This document shows, one piece after another, positions 1 through 11,300 of a stretch of 64,000 nucleotides of DNA (position 1 is the first letter of the stretch; each line of letters begins with the position of its first letter). The stretch is from Hydractinia symbiolongicarpus (taxonomy: Eukaryota; Cnidaria; Hydrozoa; Anthoathecata; Hydractiniidae): assembly GCF_029227915.1 (NCBI RefSeq), contig NC_079886.1, positions 19,010,501-19,074,500 of the forward strand, given 5' to 3'. Made by a program: the position numbers and the translations under genes. The notes below the pieces were generated by a model that searched no databases, was not told the DNA's origin, and saw nothing but the letters and a program-made list of their open reading frames with translations.

Positions 1-1060
1 GAGATTTTAGCCCATGTTATGTTTGTTTTGATTTTGCATCGAACTGCGCATGCTCAGATGCAATTCGTCGTCGAATTCGCCGTTCAATTCGCTTCGTGAA
101 AATCCCCCTTTGGTCTAGTCCTGGTATCCCAACAGCATCGACACGGTCGGTAGAACTAATTGCAGCAATCAATAGTAAAAATTAGGTCGGTTATATCCCC
201 TACATTTCTTTTACCTTCTTTGTTTTGTTTTCAAGAGTGAAGGCGCTAGCACTTTTGGTTTTGAAACAGCCATATTTGTTTACAAAGAGCCTTGGTTTAT
301 TAATTATGCAAAAATTATGCAAAAAATATAAGCTATATTTTTACACCACATTAGAAATGTCGAAGCACTTGGATTGGTTCTGTGTTGTTGTTTTTAGTCA
401 CCAGAGCATTTTGAGCAGTTGGAGCATGCAGATTTGAACCTCAGGTATGAAAGAAATAGCCCCTTAATTGTCTTTTTAACTTTCATAGGGTGCATTCCAT
501 TTCACGACTTGACACAAAACTGACACAGCAAGCTAAACCAGCTTACCTTACTCAAAGTGCATACATGTTCACAAAATGGAATGAGCTATGGAAGATTCGC
601 AACATTTTCAAAAAATGCAATGCGAGGGTTTGATAAATTATCTTGACTTCACATTTTCCGTAATTTAGGCAAATATGGCGAATGCGCGACGGCAACAAAT
701 GATGATCGCATCCGTTCTTTTGCATGAAGAAATGGGGGAAAATTCTTCCTTGATGAATTTTTTGAATTAATGATTTCTTTAATTCAAGTGTTATTATTCT
801 ATACGTTAAGATTTAGTAAGACAAGTGAAATGTTTTGAAAATGTTGTGCCAAGGTGGTTTATTGTAACTAGTTTGCAATTAAATGTTTTAACCCCCGAGT
901 TGCATATTTGAAACGTGTTTTTAGGTACCAACCAAATATATTAAAAATGCATTTTCGCATGACACGTGAATCGGTGGAAAAACTTACCGGATTGTTATTT
1001 CTGCATATATTATGAAGAAATATTTTTTTTTCACCTTTCCCGAATTTATATTTTGTAAAA
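1..1060. other. Non-coding, no gene seen
   Basis: AT-rich DNA with only short random ORFs. A local cluster of AATTCG words near 60-100 looks like repeat debris. No splice-compatible exon or RNA gene was recognised. Confidence 0.4.
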
Positions 1061-1289
1061 TATTGTGTGCATGAAAACGAGGCAAATCTTGTTAAACATT
1101 ATTTGCATTCATACAAACATGGATGAAGACAATACTATGAGAGATATTTTGCTTAATAAAATTGAGGAAAATATAAATTTAGTCTTCGATGAAACTCAAG
1201 AAAAAGCGTGGGGGAAAACATGGAGGGAATGCTACCTTTACAATAAAAGAAATTAATATGCATCGACAAAATATTGATAAACAGGTGTG

Positions 1290-1740
1290 GCAATTATTAG
1301 GACTTTGGAGCGTGGCAGAAAGTTTGGGGTAAACGATACATATCTGCTGATAGCATTTTCACATCAACAACTACATTTGCTTTTTATGTCAAAGCAAGAT
1401 GTAAAGCAAGCATGAAAAAGGAATGTCGAGACATTGAAGTATGTCTTGACAACGTGAATGGCACAGTAGTATCAGCTGTGTGTACTTGTCCTGCAGGACA
1501 AAGCTTATATTGTAATCACATAATGGCATTATTACTTGAGCTAGCATGACTATCCATTAAATGGTTTAAACAAAATTCCAGAAGAAATCTCGTGCACAAA
1601 CAAGACCAGACAATGGGGTGTACCAAGTGAAAACAGAATTTTTAAAGACCCAGTTATGCTCAGCCATGTAAAAAGTAATGCTGACAAAAAGGTAACCATA
1701 CAACGTTATACGGCCCTAGAATTAATTATAGCTTGTGTAA
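1290..1740 (+). pseudogene. SWIM zinc-finger protein remnant (transposon-type)
   Basis: One frame reads a SWIM-type finger (CTCPAG, then CNHIMALL; pattern CxC...CxH) at about 1480-1535. It is preceded by basic text beginning about 1385 and ends at a stop near 1550. The continuation (a short block with WGVPSENRIFKDPVM) is in another frame, so the gene is broken. SWIM fingers of this form are common in cnidarian transposon or YqaJ-type proteins. No intact start is visible; 1065-1256 may hold an upstream piece. Family assignment beyond SWIM is a guess. Confidence 0.6.
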
Positions 1741-2166
1741 CATAAATCCAAGAATATTAAAACTACAAGAAGATATGCTTATGGTTAACAGACAGGGTGG
1801 TTTTACTCATTGTATTAACAGTGCACGAAAAATATGGGAACTTTCTTGTCGGATCTACATTGTCACACCACTTTCTACCTTTAGAACATAACATCAAGGT
1901 TGTTACTAATATTAATATATGAAATACTTCAAATAAATCAAAACATAACTAAACACCTATGAGTTTATTGATGTAAATTCTGTATTAATCCCAAAAGATT
2001 GAATCAACATTACACACACCTAGCCGTTCAATAAAGTCGTTTATAGTATCATCAATTAGTTTTTCTTTTAACATTGAATTCTCAGTTTTAATAGTTTCTA
2101 ATTCATCAGGAGTGAAAAACCAGATTGTTCTTCAGTGATCTCAGCAGAATGAGATGAAGAACTTCC

Positions 2167-2560
2167 TTATATGCTTTCAGAATCTGTTTCGACTACTACT
2201 GGAAGTGCTCTTTTTTTCGGACTTTTCCTTTTTTGTATTGTATTATTTTGTTTGAAGGTAAATATATTTAGCACAGAGTCATTGATTAATGTTTTCCGTC
2301 TAGAGCCAAAACCCAATTTGACACGGTGTACTTCAAAGTGGAATTCGCATACTTTTGTGTTCTTATTTACTGTGAACACATCGCTACCTCTTCTTCTACG
2401 ATATCTTGAAATGGTGCGTACCCATTGTTTTCTTAAAATGAAAACGTTCCAATGCCTGTTTAACTCTGGGTTTATTAAGAGTAGAACTTTTGCATAACGG
2501 TACGCAACAAAAGTTACCATAACCTGCAATTTGCTGCTCCTTAGGTCGAGACGTCGATAT
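2167..2560 (-). pseudogene. THAP-type zinc-finger remnant, frameshifted
   Basis: Reading the minus strand, the first frame shows a CxxxC pair (CCVPLC), then FHF. A second frame continues with a Trp-containing helix, NKNT-VCEFHF (the C-x2-H half of the C2CH site) and a terminal SVLNIF resembling the THAP AVPTIF box. The two halves are in different frames with the switch near 2430-2440, so it is broken or has a sequence error. THAP domains are DNA-binding and common in P-element-like transposases and their domesticated relatives. It converges with the SWIM remnant. Confidence 0.6.
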
Positions 2561-2601
2561 ACCTGGATAGATTAAATTATGATCAATTTCTTGCTGACTG
2601 A

Positions 2602-2944
2602 CTAGATAGATGTGCATATTTTACATGGCTAGCCTCACAGGATATACCCTCAGGATATACCCTGTCCATTATTTCCAGGAGGGGCCATGACTGAGATGGA
2701 GAGTCCTAGAGTATTTAATGCTCATTTTGAGCTACGCAGACCCCATTAGCGCCTGCGCTCTACTAGGCAACTCCCGGCAACATCCAACGGCCCACACAGT
2801 GTGCCATCTTCCCAATTTCCTTCATATGGCTTGGGATAACCCGGAGCTATGGTAACATTCACTCGCCCATATTGAATCACCGTCAAGAGGAATCGAATCC
2901 CGGTCTCCCGCACAGAGTACGAGAGCACTAATCTACGGCGCCAC
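2602..2944 (-). repeat. tRNA-derived SINE, family 1, copy 1
   Basis: The minus strand starts with a tRNA-like head (GGCGCCGTAGATTAGTG; B-box GATTCGATTCC). The body is shared with the copies at 20359, 37802 and 48406, and the tail is (TCTA)n-like. The body contains the word ACATGGCTAGCCTCACA found in all copies. Confidence 0.75.
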
Positions 2945-3159
2945 GAAAACACAGCTGGTGAGTGTGATACTTTTATGCGTTGTGAATGATCTTTTGTGTA
3001 TTTTTCTAAAGAAATGCAGGTGTTTCTTAACGAAACTACTTATTATGTATTTAAAAACATACTTTTCATGTAAGTATAAAAGAACAGAATCAATTCCTGA
3101 CAGTAAAAATTTCAAAGCTAAAGGAAATTAGGGTAATAAAGTGAAAGAAAAATTGCAAG

Positions 3160-3440
3160 GTCATCAACACAGCAATAAAATAAATGAGGACGTATCAGAT
3201 CCTAAACGTATATGGAAAACCTGTTCCTGATAAAGAGAACAAGGAAGTTCCATCTTCAAGGTCTACTAACACCATGGAATAATGGCCCTAAAAATATTTT
3301 CAACACTTTTAACTCCTTCCTTGCTACTATTGGCAGTACCCTTGCTCTAAAATTCCTTTCTGACACATCTGACGTCAACATAAAAAGCAATGACTTTACC
3401 TTTAAAAAGATTGACCAAAATATTATGTTTGTTTGATAAA
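3160..3440 (+). pseudogene. LINE ORF2 remnant (linker before reverse transcriptase)
   Basis: A frame-broken stretch reads DPKRIWKTCS and then FNTFNSFLATIGSTLALKF. This is the typical segment between endonuclease and reverse transcriptase of LINE ORF2 proteins, where an FxxIGxxLA motif recurs. Stops and a frameshift separate the pieces. Confidence 0.5.
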
Positions 3441-3559
3441 TAGTAAGAGTATCTCTTATCTCTCCTCTTTTCAAATCTGATGATCCTAGTGTATCCTTCC
3501 GGTTGTTATAAAACTGTCCATGACCAAATGCTCTTTTCACACAGAATGAAGCTCCTCGG

Positions 3560-4030
3560 GTGAAGATGCTGCTGATGATCAAGATATTATCCAGGAGGGA
3601 AATGAATCAGAAGTAGAAGATTCAAAGGAATCAGAAACAGCGTGATTACGTACGCGAGCAAGAACAAGAGGTGGTTACAAACGAAGAGAAGTAAAGACCT
3701 TACCAATGGTATACAACATGATCAAGGAGGAACATCTGTAACGAATAATGAAGGAAGAACACTTGCATTAACATAGACCGAGAAATTAGACAAAGAACGA
3801 GAATAAGCTCTTTGGTAAAGAAGAATCAAATAAAGTTCAAAAATTCCCATTCAAGGAAAAGACGGAATTGAAGATCAATATGCCAAGCAGAGAGAAACTG
3901 GACTTTTTCGAACTGTTCTTTACTGACGAGCTTATTGATTTTTTTTTAAAAAAAACAGTATGCTGATCAAGAGATTGACAGACGTTTCCAGGACTGCTTA
4001 GGGAGGTTTAAAATCTTAAAAATAAGTTCT
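3560..4030 (+). pseudogene. piggyBac-type transposase N-terminal remnant
   Basis: After an acidic stretch (near 3550-3640) and a basic RTRARTRGGYKRRE stretch, the text reads FPFKEKTELKI and then FFELFFTDELIDF. The last is the conserved N-terminal signature of piggyBac/PGBD transposases. Text near 3955-3985 gives a QYADQEID-like block after a frameshift in the T/A run at 3940-3955. Several stops interrupt it and the catalytic DDD core is absent. Confidence 0.65.
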
Positions 4031-4039
4031 GCAAAATAA

Positions 4040-4708
4040 ACTAAGTTCTGCTTGTTGTTCAGAAACACCTCGTAATTATTTTCCTTTTATCAAGTAGAAC
4101 GCATTTGTCGTCGTAGAGGAGAAATGTAACTGCTACCCCTTGATTTATCTAACCAACATGACAACCTCCCAGGTTTTTTTGCCTTTTTTCCATAATTTTA
4201 CGGCGTCCTAAGATGGTCAATAAAACAAATATTAGGTTTACTAATTTTAGTGTACGTCAAGTGGTCTGTTGTTATCACACTAGTGATCACAAAAATCATT
4301 TTATTGTTAAATTAATATTTACAAAGCTTATCAAAAACGTTCACAAATAAATTAAAATATGTTTGATTTGATCATCCAATAATTATAAATTAGTAGCATT
4401 ATAAATTACAAAAATAAAATATCCAAATCTCTAACACCAAGTGTAATATAAAATTTACAGAAATTATAAATATGTACAATCTGTGTCGGTACCTGTTAAA
4501 TTCTTTTAACACAATCAAGGTTTTCAATCCTTTTTTTATTTTTTTAGCTGCTTTCAAGATTTGGTATAATTCCTGCCAACGCCCAGGTTCTTAGACCTAA
4601 AGACCTACAAATTGGGAATGTAAACATTTATACCAATAGAGAAAAAATATTAGACATATGAGCCACTACGATGCAAAGTATATAAATAGATAAAAATGTT
4701 TTTGAAAA
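4040..4708. other. Non-coding, no gene seen
   Basis: AT-rich with runs of T and A. No exon, RNA gene or clear repeat was recognised. Confidence 0.4.
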
Positions 4709-4862
4709 TCTATATTATAATACCCGTATAGGTCTGTCCGTCCGTCCGTCAGTCTGTCTGTCACGCAAAATGGTAGCTTAGCTGCGCAGGTAGCAAGACG
4801 CACGCAATGCGGTATAAAAAGGACGGGCGAACCCGTGGATTTTTCCACGGGCTAACGACTAG
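4709..4862 (+). mobile_element. Helitron-type miniature element, copy A
   Basis: It starts TCTATATTATAATACCCG after an A. It ends with a stem-loop (CCCGTGG/CCACGGG) followed seven bases on by CTAG and then T. A 5' TC, a 3' hairpin plus CTRR, and insertion between A and T are Helitron hallmarks. It contains a (GTCC/GTCT)n run near 4733-4762. Copies B and C share both ends. Confidence 0.7.
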
Positions 4863-5166
4863 TATTATATATTTTACGGTTTTCAAGGTCGGCTATTCTA
4901 ATTTCGAAGTTTTTAATGTCTCGTAGACATCCTTTTATAGGGTAAAAGCTAATTCTATATAAGTACAGCAAAACAGAAAATTAACTCTACAGAAACGATT
5001 CAATAGATGGATATACTATTGCTGGTGAAACTTAATTAGCACCCCTTTTCATCCCGCAAAACAAAAACAACCAAAGATAGCAACAAGCGTATTAACACAA
5101 TGAAGTAAGGTTTTTCGAAGCTTTTTTTGATTTATTGTCATATATCAACAAATAAGTATGTTCAGA

Positions 5167-5286
5167 TCTATGTTATAATACCCGTCTGTCCGTCTGTCAC
5201 GCAAAATGGTACCGCAAGTACCTAAAAGCACGCAATGCGGTCTAAAAAGAACGGGCGAACCCGTGCATTTTTCCACGGGCCACTAG
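5167..5286 (+). mobile_element. Helitron-type miniature element, copy B, flanked by a direct repeat
   Basis: It starts TCTATGTTATAATACCCG and ends with a CCCGTG/CACGGG hairpin plus CTAG|T. The host sequence ATCAACAA(A/T)TAAGTATG (continuing TTCAGA) occurs immediately left of the element (about 5144-5166) and again immediately right (about 5287-5310). It probably lies in the lipoxygenase 3'UTR; a minus-strand AATAAA occurs at 5136-5131. Confidence 0.7.
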
Positions 5287-5343
5287 TATCAACAATTAAG
5301 TATGTTCAGAAAACGGCATAGGTATGCATGTGTCAGCAAAATA

Positions 5344-8300
5344 CTAAATACTAATAGCGTTTGGAACTTCTTCAGGGTCGAGGTAAGAATAGGGTACAGT
5401 CATGGTTTTGTTTCTTTCTTTGATTTTTGCACTGATTTCTTTTAATTCTGTTCGAAATCTAAAAAAAAAACCAAAAAAAACGCGATGATAACAAAATTAT
5501 GGCTGTAAAGCCATGTAGCCATCCAAGTATAACAATAAATTACATAACCATAAACACACAGAATCTGCTACATGAAAAATTACTTTGGATGTTGACTTTT
5601 AGCTATGAAACAATATTCAGGTTTAGTCACAATTATTCTCAGTGTGTGGTATCAAGAAAATACCACAATCATAATAATTATGCAGTTAAACATTCGCATC
5701 GCAAAAAGATGAAGCGACAGACTCAAAACAAAACATTTACGTAACAGACACCTTACAGCCTATAGCTGACAAAATAAAAGCACGCTAACACCCTGGCTAT
5801 AGAGAGGGTCCATTGTACTCACTAAAACCAAATTTTATGCACGCACGCAATGCAGTTTGGCGCCAAAGAATAAACCGCAAAATATTAAACATCAGTATTG
5901 ACGCGAAATATCTTTTCTAACCTTTCAACAGCTTCAACTGCCTTTGGTTCATATTGATATTGTACTTCGAAATCACCGAGTCCATTTGTACCTCGATCAC
6001 TCAAAATCTTGGTAACTACCATAATATTTAATGTTGTATCTTTGTTAGGAAGGTGATAGATAATATCTTGCTCAGTGAGAGCAGTCTAAATGAAAGAAAG
6101 TAAAGGCGATGTTATTCAACATTGTTTTGATTAACTTAGTTTAAATATATAACAATGCCCAGGATGTCATTCCGGGTGTAATCTAAAATTCGAAAATAGG
6201 GGTCGTTGAATCGGAAAGAGAATTTCACCAGAAGGCGGTTTGAGGAATAGTAAATCTTATTATTTTAAAATTTCGATAAAATCGGTTACAAGTCTAGCTT
6301 CTCCAATGAATTTTGAAATTCTGGATAAATTTCAATTGGAAAAAACTCTAAGTTGCATGACGAAATTTTCAAGCAGCACCAAGAATAGACTAAAAAACGC
6401 ATACCTTATTCGTGGGTATTTTACCACTCAGTTGCGCAGGATAATTCGGTGGGAAGGCATACTCGTCATATTGACAAAAGTTTGCAGCCGCATGCCCAAC
6501 ACTGCTTAAAAAGATAATCGAGACAATTGTCTTGATTAAATCGTCCAATTTTTCGAATTTACCATCACCGAAGACACCCTTAGAAAAGAAAAGAAAGTCA
6601 GATATTACTTCATAGTTCGGAAGAAAAAAAAAATACAAAACCTGCATCAAAATTGTAAAGTTGAAAACACAGTAAAAAAGACCCGAAAAATCCGATAAAC
6701 TGCAGGATGGTCACAACAATAAAATTATATAAATTTTGAGGTGAAAATTTAACATTAAAAACGTGTGAAAACAATTTCATAATTTAGGAGATTTTGACGA
6801 AGGTTTAAGAGGAAATGTAGAGTTACTATTAATAAATCCTTTTCAACTACAACCAGCGTGGTCACACTTCATAAAGTCTCCTAAATAACCTAATTGAGCC
6901 CGAGGTTTTTAAAAAAACCCTGAATTGTTAACCTTGACACACAAAATCGTTACTTCAACTAATATTTCAACACAAATTCTTTTGTTTGTAATATCGGCTG
7001 ATTCGTTATCGATAAAAGAGGCCCGATGTATGTTTTATTTTGCAACACTGTTCGTTTTGTTACGGTCAGTTTTGACATGATCACACACTACACGGGAGGT
7101 CTTCGCCGCAAGTTAACAAACTGTTGATGTTAAAAACTCAACACGCTTTTTAATAACCAACAGGATGGTATCTTATAAAAGCCGAAGAAATTGCTACGCA
7201 ACAGCCACCCTTAAGCGAGTAAATATATAAAAAAACTCACGGGAAATTACGTCTTGCTTATAAAAAAGCCCTTAGAGAATCTATACCTTGATTCCCGCAC
7301 CATAAACTTCGTCTGTAAGTGCTGCACCAAATGCTTTTATTTCGAAATCACCATTCAACTTTTCCGGGGTGTCTATGATAAATTAAAATTCAATCATTCA
7401 TTCATTTATTCATTCACACTTTAAAATCAAACGCAATAACAAATTGCTAAATTATATTTTCTGTCACAAATATTTTTTATGAAATTTCTATTAGTCGCGA
7501 TAGTAATACTCACAATCTAGTTCAAAAGATTATTCGTAAAAAATAGATACCTCCTAGCTCTTACCAAAAGATATTTTAACACTAGATGATTTTTTAACTA
7601 TGTAATTTTTGCATATATATACGCATACGTTTTAAGTTTATATACCTGATGATGCAAGCACACAAAAATCTTCATTTTCAAAAATTTAATAAATTTATAT
7701 TTCAACATGTCATATTAACATTTTAACACGTTTTATAGGTATTTCTGTGGAAGGAGGCCCCAAGTGAATTAAAAATATTAATCAACCAAAGTAAGAAACA
7801 AAATAGAAAACGAAATAAAAAGTAACAAACGGGATATACCATAAATATTGGTGAGAATCTCAGTGACATAATCTACGAGAGCGTTATGAATCATGAGGGA
7901 ATCATCTCGGTACATGTATGACGGTAGAGATGAAGTATCACCCACCTATAAAAAGGTGTAATAAGAGACGTGTTAGGTGGACTGATGTATATTCGTATCT
8001 GCATTGACTGGACTAAAAAGACCTAAAACATTTAACGCAATGTTTATTGAAAGCAGAAATTATATTATTAAGTGCCGCCCTCTTACCCTGTTGTGCCCTA
8101 GTTGTTCAAGGGAGTTCCCCTACAATAAAGTTACGGGGATTTCTAATAAATATATTATTACTTGTTCGAATAAACTTAATTGCAACACCAACAATCGAGT
8201 ATTTTGTTGTTCCATGACATCAAAACTTTGACACAAAACAAAAATGAAAACAAATTCTGTTACAAATTTTAGTAACTCTTTATCTTATGACCTTATATGT

Positions 8301-11300
8301 AAAAAAATGAGATCAAAAGTCTTTAGAAGTTCTACTTGCAAAGAACAAGAAGCAACGATTCCCACATACAAGAAAAACGACTGCTCTTACCCCTCTGACT
8401 TCAAGATCTTTTGGTAACCACCCATCAACATCCAATCTCCAGTTTTTCCACCTGCAAAAAGATACATAGTTGTTGCATCAAACACAATTTTGAATATTCA
8501 CTCACTTAACTTCATGTCCCTTGATAAATACACTCCAACTCACGTTCTTTTTAATATTTCAAATAAACCGCATACACCCATTGTCATGGTAACATCGATC
8601 CAACCGTCTGGGGCGAGTAATTTTTGCACAGCTAAGCTAAATATTAAGAGAAGGTGTCACAGACAATTTGGATAAATCATGTTTCTATGTTACGACAAAC
8701 TTCAAAAGACAAAATAACAAAAGACCAAGGAAAGTTCATTTTTTTTTTGTCAGAATTATTTAAAATAACAGCGAAAAACATCAAGATGAGGCCTGTGCAC
8801 TAAGTTTGCAGAAACATTACTTTTAACATTATTTTATTTATGACTTCAAATTTATATTTACTTGTCAACGGGTGAAAGTTTGAACACGTTTTTTATATAA
8901 GAAACCAATTTATAAGGAACTGACTAATTGCCTTTTAAAAAATAAGAAAATTTAACAAGTTGCACAAAATGTAAAAAAGTAAGAAATTCTTTCCACACGT
9001 CTCTCATTAATCACCACAGAAAAAACTTCATTTTATACTATGAGGAATGGCATTTTAGTATTATTACCTGATACAACAGACATAATTTTAAGGCTGATCT
9101 CCATTAGACGAATTTTTGTCGCTCGGACTCTATCCGAGTGGACAAGCGACTATTTAATCTCCATATGCCATAGCGAGGTAAAGATGAGCACCAAATGATT
9201 AAAGTGGAAACATGAATATAATTCTTATTTTTTTGCAGAAAAATATTTTAGCACATTTTTGGAGCATAATGTTTATTATTTTAAATCTGATTGGCTGTCA
9301 AAGGTTTGTGACGACAAAAATCGCTAACGATCGCTGAAAAAGTTCGAACTGTTTCAACTCCTTTGGCGATCCCAGCGAACAGCTCATGTTACGCAATTTT
9401 ACGTAAACAAACCTTATGCGCATGCTCACATCCCAATCGCTAGAGCCCGAGCGACCAAAATTCGCTTAATAGAGTTCAGCCTTTAGATAATAAATAAAAA
9501 ACAAAAAAGGCATTATTTCATCTTTTCTTGTATGTATGTTGATAAAAGTTTCTTTGTTGAGTTAAAATCATTTAATCGAATATCTCTCCTACAGACCCCG
9601 TTTAAAATTAAGAAACTTTTTCAGAAACTACTAGTAAAATGACCTCAGAATTTGAGAAGCTTTACGAGTTCGCTTGGTTTCTTATAAGAAAAAAAAGTAG
9701 TCCTATTGTACATGGGGGATTGAGAAGCTATCAGGACATCAATTGAAGAAAATTATTTGTCACAAAATGTTTTCGTCAGGAAAGGCGACGAAATACTTTG
9801 ATGTATATACGGAAACTTTCCCTGGCTAATATTCTGTTTTTCATGGAAAGGTACCTACATCTATCATTTTCAAACATTTCTCTGGAAGAAAAGAACATTT
9901 AATTTCAAAGTATATGATGTCCCAATTTGACCTACTTGTTTATCGCGATAAGGTAAAGAAAATGCGGTGCGAGCAAGCGAAACACGGGGTGCGATGGCGA
10001 CAGACTGCGATGCACAGCGACACACATCGACTCGACCACAAGATGAGTAAAACCTAGAGAAAAAGAGAAATGAAACAAAAAAAAACAAATAAACAAATAA
10101 GAAAACAAACAAACAAAACGGTTTACGCTATTTACTCCTTCTGATACAGTTTGAACTATATTAATAGATACGTTTACTCAACAGTCAATTTATGACTCCG
10201 ACATAAAAAGTCCGTAAAAAATGACTGTAATGTTGATAAAACAGAACTCCTAATTCAACATACTGTTAAACTGAGTGACTTACAGCAGTTTTCGGCAGTA
10301 CGAGAGATTTTGAAATTTTGCTATTACATGTTGAAATAAATCAACTCACCAAGATGTGTGCAAGCTTGATGGAGAGCACAATCAGCATTATTGAAATACA
10401 TTTTAGCCAACATCCATGTGTAGGGTGGATCATTGGGAAGAAAAATCTAAAAATTCAAAATAACAATAAGTTATATTTCCGAGACTTTTCATTGCGTCAT
10501 AGAGATGAGGCTTTCGTAACTCTCAACAAATGATCCGGCGCATAGATACAAGGTTTTGAAACCCAAAAAATTGTTACTCTAGGACAAAATAATACGTTTT
10601 AAAGGGTTTGCAATGAAAAATTTGATTCAAAGGAAGAAGAAAATGTTAAAATGTTTTAACAACCGTTTATTATTTTTTTTGGTACATTAAAAATTTTTTT
10701 TAAAAAAAAATCGCTGAACAAGCAAATGTTTCTCTGTCGTTTTTATTCACAAGAATGTTTTTTATGTCAATATTGTCCGTATTGATATACGTGGAAGGAA
10801 CTAGCGGAATTTGTGAGAATGATTTACATGACAACTGTCCATTGTTGTTATGTTTCCTCCACTTGAACAGTAGTAACAATTACAACAAAAGAGCATGTAG
10901 GGAATGATCGACATGCAGGAAATGATCAACATGCAGGGAATGATCAACGTGCAGGGAATGATCAACAAGTAGGGATGATCAACATAAGGAAATGATCAAC
11001 ATGGAGGAAATGATCAACATGCAGGGAATGATCAACTTGCAGGGAATGATCAACATGCAGGGATTGATCAAAATAGGCAAATAACTCTAAGACCATTGAC
11101 AGCAAAACATATTAAATAGCTTTATGGCAAATCGTGATTTACTAAATTATATTTCGCTGTACGCATTATTTGAATCTAGCTGTACAACAAGCAAAGTGAA
11201 TGTCGCGCACAAGATTTGTTCAGAGGCACATAAGATAATGTTGGTTAACCCAGGGGCGGCGCAACTAGGGAAGGGGTCTGGAGGGCGGGGGCTTCAGCGC

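Noticed and set aside
5880-10450. A second, separate lipoxygenase gene
   Set aside because: The exons here begin exactly where the block ending at 19103 stops, in phase and in domain order, and have no PLAT domain or start codon of their own; one gene explains both.
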